A stretch of 64,000 nucleotides of DNA from Caulobacter segnis (GTDB lineage: Bacteria; Pseudomonadota; Alphaproteobacteria; Caulobacterales; Caulobacteraceae), in NCBI RefSeq assembly GCF_003243465.1, contig NZ_QFQZ01000015.1, positions 12,030-76,029 of the forward strand. The letters are read 5' to 3'. Every line of letters begins with the position of its first letter. Position 1 is the first letter of the stretch. Positions 59,675-64,000 of the stretch are shown in pieces. The position numbers and the translations under genes were made by a program. The notes beneath the pieces were generated by a model. That model made no database searches, was not told the DNA's origin, and worked only from the letters and a program-made list of their open reading frames with translations.

Positions 59675-60754
59675 ATGGCGTCCACCACGGGCAAGAACCG
59701 CAACATCCTGGCCAGCCTGGTCGGCGACACGCCGCCAGCAGCGGTCACCAATCCCCCGAGAACCAGCGTTCCGGCGGCCGAGGCCGTCCAGGCCGCGCCG
59801 ACGTCGGCGCCGGCCGCCACCATACCGCCGCGCCTCAACGACCGGATGGCGGGCCTGTCGCGCCTGGCCTCGGGCGACCTGCAGGAAAAAACCCTGCGGC
59901 TCGTCGATCCGGCCCGCTGCCGGATGTGGGCGCGTCATAACCGCAAGTACGACCTGCTCACGCCGGAGAACACCGCCGAGCTGCTGGAGGGCCTGCGGGC
60001 CCAGGGCAAGCAGGAGTTCCCGGCCATCGTGCGCCGGGTCACCGACGATCCGAACTTCGACTACGAGGTCATCGCCGGGGCCCGCCGCCATTGGGCGGTC
60101 AGCTATCTGCGCGCGGTCGAGCACCGCGAGATCAAGTATCTCATCGAGGAGCGCGAGCTTTCCGACGAGGCGGCCTTCCGCCTGGCCGACATCGAAAACC
60201 GCGCCCGCAAGGATCTCTCCGACTATGAGCGGGCCGTCGACTATCTGAGCGCCATCGACCTCTACTACGGCGGCGTGGCCTCGCGCATGGCCGAGCGCCT
60301 GGACCGTCCCAAGGCGTGGCTGTCGCGTTTCCTGGACCTGGGACGGCTGCCGCTCGAGGTCGTCGAGGCCTTCGGCGACCACCTGCAGGTGCTGGAAAAG
60401 CACGCCCGCGACCTCAAGCCGGTCCTGGCCCAGAACCCCGAACGCGGCCGGGTGATCGCCGCGGCCAAGAAACTCGCCGGCGAGCAGGCCCGGCGGCGCG
60501 AGGCGGGCCAGGCCTATATCGACCCGGCCAAGGTGATCGCGACCTTGCGTAACGCCGGCTTGGGCAAGGCCGAGGCTCCGGCGGCCGCGGGTGAGACCCG
60601 GGTCGTCAAGCACGGGGCGGTGACGCTCTTCACCGTCAAGCCGAAAGGCCCCGGCAAGGCGGTGCTGGAATTGGCGCTCGACGCCGGCGCCTCCAACGCC
60701 GACTTCATCGCCGCCCTGGAAGCCGAGCTGGTTCGGCTGCGCCCCAGCGCCTGA
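59675..60754 (+). CDS. parB: ParB partition protein
   Basis: 359 residues. ParB N-domain with NTAELLEGLRAQGKQEFPAI and YEVIAGARRHWAVSYLRAVE (box II GARRHW), then RAFRLADIENRARKDLSDYE-like and the helix-turn-helix YYGGVASRMAERLDRPKAWL. C-terminal segment VLELALDAGASNADFIAALE. Sixteen bases after parA, same operon. Likely binds the GTTGCCAC(G/A)TGGCAAC palindromes on both sides of the module. Confidence 0.92.
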   Translation: MASTTGKNRNILASLVGDTPPAAVTNPPRTSVPAAEAVQAAPTSAPAATIPPRLNDRMAGLSRLASGDLQEKTLRLVDPARCRMWARHNRKYDLLTPENTAELLEGLRAQGKQEFPAIVRRVTDDPNFDYEVIAGARRHWAVSYLRAVEHREIKYLIEERELSDEAAFRLADIENRARKDLSDYERAVDYLSAIDLYYGGVASRMAERLDRPKAWLSRFLDLGRLPLEVVEAFGDHLQVLEKHARDLKPVLAQNPERGRVIAAAKKLAGEQARRREAGQAYIDPAKVIATLRNAGLGKAEAPAAAGETRVVKHGAVTLFTVKPKGPGKAVLELALDAGASNADFIAALEAELVRLRPSA

Positions 60755-60778
60755 GGCTGGATCGCACCTCGCATTTTG

Positions 60779-60811
60779 AAGCCCCGTCGGCTCGGCCCGC
60801 GGGGCTTTTTT
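60779..60811 (+). terminator. Rho-independent terminator after parB
   Basis: AAGCCCCG and CGGGGCTT close a 13-base loop and a run of six T follows: a classical terminator 25 bases after the parB stop. Confidence 0.85.
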
Positions 60812-60826
60812 GTTGTCGGGCCTCCG

Positions 60827-60998
60827 AGTTGCCACATGGCAACTTTGTCGGGGGATCAGTGACCGGGCGGGCATAGGCCCCACAAGTTCGTCCGCTTGAG
60901 CCACGTCGCCCCCGGGCCTGAGCGGCGCGGACGTGCAGGCCAAGGGCCTTGGAGACGGCGAGTTGCCATGTGGCAACTTCCACGGTGGATCAGTGACC
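60827..60998. repeat. Second palindrome/iteron block between parB and traF
   Basis: AGTTGCCACATGGCAACT (60827-60844), iteron TCGGGGGATCAGTGACC (60848-60864), GAGTTGCCATGTGGCAACTT (60960-60979) and a diverged iteron CGGTGGATCAGTGACC (60983-60998). Palindromes 3 and 4 are mirror images in their central two bases. Same elements as before repA, so RepA and ParB probably act at both ends of the module. Confidence 0.6.
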
Positions 60999-61079
60999 GC
61001 GCCGCCCGACCATACCGCGGCCAGACCCCTGATTTCTGGGGGATTGCAACGGATGCGCGGGGTGAGGGAGGCTGGGCGC

Positions 61080-61583
61080 ATGCGCGTCTCCGGTGCTCTC
61101 GTCCTGGCCGCCCTGATCCCCGCGCCCCTGGCGCTGGGGTCGGCCTTGCTCGATGCGCCGCTGGTGCTGCTGAACACCTCGCCCAGCGAGCCTGTCGGGC
61201 TCTACCGGCGCGTGGCCGCCGAGCCGGCCCCAGGCGCGCTGATCGCCTTTCGGCCGCCGCCCGCCGCCATGCCCTATCTGCGCCTCGCCCAGCCGGGTCG
61301 GGCGCGGGGCAGCATCCTGAAGGCGGTGGCGGCCGGGGAGGGGAGCCTGGCCTGCGCCGATGGCCTTCTATCCATCGACGGGCGAGCGCTTGGGGCCATC
61401 GCCGATCATGATCGGGGCGGACGGCCGTTACCGCGTTGGCGCGGTTGCCGGCGTCTGGGCGCGGGCGAGTACGTCGTCTTTTCGGGACGAATCCCCAACA
61501 GTTTCGACAGCCGCTACTACGGTCCAGTCCGCGCGACGGATATTCTCGGCGTTTACGCCCCGATCTGGACGCGGGGCGCGTGA
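61080..61583 (+). CDS. traF: TraF-like pilin peptidase (S26 family)
   Basis: 167 residues. Signal-anchor (ALVLAALIPAPLALGSALL), then VLLNTSPSEPVGLYRR with the catalytic Ser of TraF-type S26 peptidases, LIAFRPPP, and GSILKAVAAGEG with the general-base Lys; C-terminal FSGRIPNSFDSRYYGPVRAT matches the SFDSRYFGP motif. Cleaves and matures TrbC pilin. GGGAGG nine bases before the ATG; GTGA overlap with the next gene. Confidence 0.9.
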   Translation: MRVSGALVLAALIPAPLALGSALLDAPLVLLNTSPSEPVGLYRRVAAEPAPGALIAFRPPPAAMPYLRLAQPGRARGSILKAVAAGEGSLACADGLLSIDGRALGAIADHDRGGRPLPRWRGCRRLGAGEYVVFSGRIPNSFDSRYYGPVRATDILGVYAPIWTRGA

Positions 61584-62269
61584 GGTCGCGCGGGGCGCTT
61601 CTGGGGCTCCTGGGGCTGTTCCTGAGCCTCCAGGGCGGGTTCGCGCGCGGAGAGGACCTGCCGGGCGGCGCCCGGGCCGATCTGGCCGTCGCCCTGGCCG
61701 CGCCGGGGGCGCGCGAGGCCATCACCCGCGTCACCGTGGCCGAGGCCGCCAACCAGGGCGACAGCGGCCTCCTGGCCGTCGTCTGCACCATCCTCAATCG
61801 CCTCGCCGACGGGCGCTGGGGAACGAGCGTGGATCAGGTGCTCAACGCCCGGGCCCAGTTCGAGCCGGTGCTTCGGGCGGGCGGCGACTGGCGGGCCTTG
61901 CCGGCGGCCACGTCCGTCCAACGGGCCCGCGTCGATACCCTGGTCAATCTGGTGCTGGAGGGGCGCCTCCCCGACCCCACGGGGCGAGCGCTCTATTTCC
62001 AGAACCCGCGCATTGTCGCGGCGCGGGCCGCCGCCGGCCAAGTCTCGCCCAGGCTCGTCCATTTCGGCGGCCGCACGCCCAGCGCGGTCATCGGCGACCA
62101 TGCCTTCTATGCGGCCACAGGCCCGGCCCCCCAGGCGGTCGTCGCCGCCACATCGCCGATCGAGGCGATCTTCGTGCCTCGACCTTCGGCCGAAGCGGTC
62201 GCGGCGGAGACCGACGCGGTGACGGGGACACGGGGCATGTTCGTGCTTCGTGACGGCCGCCGGCGGTGA
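61580..62269 (+). CDS. SleB-type cell wall hydrolase
   Basis: 229 residues with a signal sequence (ALLGLLGLFLSLQGGFARGE). The hydrolase_2 (SleB) pattern VTVAEAANQGDSGLLAVVCT, ILNRLADGRWGTSVDQVLNA, RAQFEPV, FQNPRIVAARAAAGQ and FGGRTPSAVIGDHAFYA is clear; the Glu of AEAAN is the likely catalytic residue. Opens the peptidoglycan for the transfer apparatus. GTG start inside the traF stop. Confidence 0.85.
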   Translation: MRSRGALLGLLGLFLSLQGGFARGEDLPGGARADLAVALAAPGAREAITRVTVAEAANQGDSGLLAVVCTILNRLADGRWGTSVDQVLNARAQFEPVLRAGGDWRALPAATSVQRARVDTLVNLVLEGRLPDPTGRALYFQNPRIVAARAAAGQVSPRLVHFGGRTPSAVIGDHAFYAATGPAPQAVVAATSPIEAIFVPRPSAEAVAAETDAVTGTRGMFVLRDGRRR

Positions 62270-62290
62270 GGGAGCGGGGCCGGCCGGGCT

Positions 62291-62456
62291 GACGTGATCG
62301 CCACGCGATCTCGCCGCCGTCGCCGGGCGACGGCGTGGCCCGCCCTACTGAGCCTGGTGGCGACGTCTTCCCATCGTGTCACGGACGACCCGAAGTCAAC
62401 GGCTGCGCCGTTTCCCTTCGCGGCCTCCCGGCCGCTGCGGTGACCGCGGGACCCCG
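62291..62456 (+). promoter_or_regulatory. Structured leader A
   Basis: Four hairpins in a row: GATCGC-CAC-GCGATC, CGCCGTCGC-CGG-GCGACGGCG, AACGGC-TGC-GCCGTT and GCGGCC-TCCC-GGCCGC, then GGTGAC and CGGGACCC. The same order recurs in leader C and the last two hairpins in leader B. It lies 58 bases before the small gene at 62514. Confidence 0.55.
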
Positions 62457-62513
62457 TCCGTGGCCCTCGGGTTCAACGTCGCTCACCAGGAGCGGCGGCC
62501 TGGAGGCTTCACG

Positions 62514-62855
62514 ATGTTCAAGCTGATCACGAACCTGACCGCATGCCCTGCACGGCGCGCTCCGCTGGTGCTGAGCGCGGCCGAGCCCGTCCTGGGCTAT
62601 GACGAATTCGACGAGCACGTCTGGGCCTGGCAGGTCCATCTCAGCGATCTGGAACGGGCCGGACACATGGCCGAGGCCGAGGATCGCGACCGGGAGCGGG
62701 CGCGCGTGCAGGCGCTGTGGGACGCGATGGACGCCGAGGAGGCCTGGGCGATCATGGATGAGTTGGACATGCTCAACGCCCGCGGCGTCCTGGTGGATCA
62801 TCTGTTCTTCGAACAGTGGCAGCGCAGCCGCATGCAGGGCTACGTCGGCGACTGA
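62514..62855 (+). CDS. Small acidic protein of the element
   Basis: 113 residues; after a basic start (FKLITNLTACPARRAPLVLS) it is acidic and helical: EFDEHVWAWQVHLSDLERAG, ALWDAMDAEEAWAIMDELDM. No family recognised. TGGAGG is its ribosome site. It follows a structured leader and ends with a good terminator, so it is a separate transcript. Confidence 0.6.
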   Translation: MFKLITNLTACPARRAPLVLSAAEPVLGYDEFDEHVWAWQVHLSDLERAGHMAEAEDRDRERARVQALWDAMDAEEAWAIMDELDMLNARGVLVDHLFFEQWQRSRMQGYVGD

Positions 62856-62858
62856 CCC

Positions 62859-62881
62859 GGGGGGCCTTGGCCCCCCTTTTT
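62859..62881 (+). terminator. Terminator
   Basis: GGGGGGCC-TT-GGCCCCCC followed by five T, three bases after the stop codon: a strong intrinsic terminator. Confidence 0.85.
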
Positions 62882-63235
62882 GTCGCCGACGGATGGCCTG
62901 GCGTGGTGCTCGCTCCCGGCGCCCGGCGGTCGGGCCTAGCGGCTCCCCGACCGCGGGGCGCAGGGAGCGTCCGGCGCGGTTCGAGCGACCCCGTCTGTCG
63001 ACTTGGGTCGCTGGGCCTGGCCTTGGGCCAGGCCGCCGCCGGTCCGGGCGGACCGTCGCTCGGCGCGCCGGCGTGGCCGGCGCAGGGGTCGCGCGCTCGT
63101 CCCAGTCTGTCTCGTCACCCGCGACGTCAACCCGCCAAAGCGGGTTTCCCGCCCCTCGGGGCGGTGACCTCGCGGGACCCGACGAGCGGCTGGGGGCCTG
63201 TCGCGCTTGGCGACGTGTCCCCATGGGAGCTTACG
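62882..63235 (+). promoter_or_regulatory. Structured leader B and spacer
   Basis: The 354-base gap has no gene. Its 3' part (63114-63180) carries GTCAC, the hairpin AACCCGC-CAAA-GCGGGTT, the hairpin CCGCCCC-TC-GGGGCGG overlapping GGTGAC, and CGGGACCC, in the same order as leaders A and C. Confidence 0.55.
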
Positions 63236-63556
63236 ATGTTCAGCCGTCTCATCACCTTCTTCCGCCGTCTGGATCCGGCGTGGGAGTACAGCCTTCGGTT
63301 CGCCCCGGCGGTCGATGATTTTTCCTGGGCCCAGATCCTCGACGAGCGCATGCAGGGACCGCAGAACGGCTCTTACCTCGTCACGGCTTGCGGCGGTCTG
63401 GTTGTGCTCGCCGAATATGGGCGCAAGACGCTGGCGCGCGAGCATCTCATCCGCGCGGTCGTTCAGAGCCGCACGGTTCGGCGGTTCTTCACCTACAACG
63501 GCTGGCGTCTGCGCCTGTGGTGCGAAGCCCGGCTTCGCCGTCTATCAAGCCGATAG
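63236..63556 (+). CDS. Small hypothetical protein
   Basis: 106 residues: MFSRLITFFRRLDPAWEYSL, DDFSWAQILDERMQGPQNGS, YLVTACGGLVVLAEYGRKTL and a basic tail (RRFFTYNGWRLRLWCEARLR). Family unknown. GGGAG eight bases before the ATG; structured leader upstream, terminator downstream. Confidence 0.6.
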   Translation: MFSRLITFFRRLDPAWEYSLRFAPAVDDFSWAQILDERMQGPQNGSYLVTACGGLVVLAEYGRKTLAREHLIRAVVQSRTVRRFFTYNGWRLRLWCEARLRRLSSR

Positions 63557-63568
63557 GCGCCGCGCGCG

Positions 63569-63598
63569 AAGGGCCCGTCGTCGCGGCGGCGGGCCCTT
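63569..63598 (+). terminator. Terminator
   Basis: AAGGGCCCG and CGGGCCCTT close a 12-base loop twelve bases after the stop codon; a short T run follows. Confidence 0.7.
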
Positions 63599-63955
63599 TG
63601 CTGGTCAGCGCGACCGGGGCGCGGCCTGAGGCGCGATCCCGGACTGACGGGCCCGGCCCGCTTGCCTCGGCAGGACCGGCGCGTCGCGCCAGGACCTGGT
63701 CGGCGCGCGTCGGGCGGCGAGGCCGGCCGGGCTGACACGATCGCCACGCGATCGCGCCGCCGTCGTCTGGCGACGGCGTAGCCCGGCCTACCGACCCTGG
63801 GGGCGCCTCTTCCCAGCATACCCCGTCACCCCGCCCGTCAACCCGCTGGCGCGGGTTCCCCACCGGGCGCGGGGCGCCTGGTGGTGACGGCCCGGGACCC
63901 GACGGGCGTGCTTGGGGCAAGGCGCTCACGGGGAGCGTCGATGGAGACCAAGATC
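63599..63955 (+). promoter_or_regulatory. Structured leader C and spacer
   Basis: Gap without a gene. 63739-63778 repeats the first two hairpins of leader A nearly base for base; 63840-63900 has AACCCGC-TGGC-GCGGGTT, an 11-bp stem CCACCGGGCGC-GGG-GCGCCTGGTGG (one G.U) overlapping GGTGAC, and CGGGACCC. Confidence 0.55.
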
Positions 63956-64000
63956 ATGACCTTCTCGCGTACCGAAACCCTGATCATCAGCATCGGCCTG
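63956..64000 (+). CDS. Start of a small gene cut by the window edge
   Basis: Only 15 codons are visible: MTFSRTETLIISIGL, the beginning of a possibly hydrophobic protein. GGAG lies 9 bases before this ATG; an in-frame ATG at 63941 would add five residues. Position after leader C equals that of the two preceding small genes. Confidence 0.45.
   Translation, partial: MTFSRTETLIISIGL

Noticed and set aside
1..64000. CRISPR arrays, tRNA and rRNA genes, complete insertion sequences
   Set aside because: No regularly spaced repeat array, cloverleaf, rRNA segment or transposase with terminal repeats was recognised on reading both strands; a covariance-model scan could still find a degenerate tRNA.

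Overview
The window is GC-rich DNA (about 65-70 % by eye) from an alphaproteobacterium, most likely Caulobacterales. The signs are a GcrA-type cell-cycle regulator, a lasso-peptide cluster of the isopeptidase/TonB-receptor type, a LexA box of the GTTC-N7-GTTC class, and RepC plus RepA/ParA/ParB replication genes. It looks like a large stretch of a conjugative element (plasmid or ICE) with cargo. No tRNA, rRNA, CRISPR array or intact IS was seen.

Layout. 1-4.6 kb: a sugar-catabolic operon read leftwards (fructokinase-like ROK kinase, AGE-family isomerase, glycoside hydrolase family 2 enzyme cut by the window edge), divergent from a short GntR-type regulator. 5.0-14.8 kb: two small regulators, then a P-type (trb) type IV secretion operon trbC-D-E-x-J-K-L-F-G-I; trbB, coupling protein and relaxase are not in the window. 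15-24.7 kb: element backbone genes repC, a toprim protein, a ParB-like protein, a 1419-residue methyltransferase/strawberry-notch helicase and radC. The last four of these are preceded by the same AAGGCAGGG(G/A)CC leader motif.

24.9-35 kb: a lasso-peptide locus. GntR regulator, two precursor peptides, fused B protein and cyclase run rightwards. ECF sigma factor, FecR, TonB receptor with STN signalling domain and lasso isopeptidase run leftwards and meet them tail to tail. The two precursors share a 17-bp dyad GTCAC-N7-GTGAC just upstream. 35-47 kb: a defence-like island with a Gabija-type pair (OLD nuclease, UvrD helicase), then a leftward set PrimPol, PIN-like protein, unknown protein, XRE-ImmA/IrrE, which is the best candidate here for an undescribed system. 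47-55 kb: regulators, zinc-ribbon proteins, a response regulator, an MNT-HEPN fusion and three genes broken by frameshifts, including a gcrA-like gene.

55-64 kb: the replication/maintenance module. It holds a DUF2493-like protein, SSB, RepA, ParA, ParB, TraF and a SleB-type hydrolase, with eight iteron-like repeats and four parS-like palindromes arranged around repA-parA-parB. At the right edge come three small genes, each preceded by a leader with conserved hairpins whose stems differ in sequence but keep pairing, a candidate structured RNA element.

Taken together, transfer (trb, TraF, SleB), replication and partition (RepA/RepC, ParAB, SSB) and DNA metabolism (helicase-methylase, RadC) form the backbone, while lasso peptides, anti-phage-like genes and sugar use are cargo. 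All functions are inferred from protein motifs read by eye; no database search was possible.
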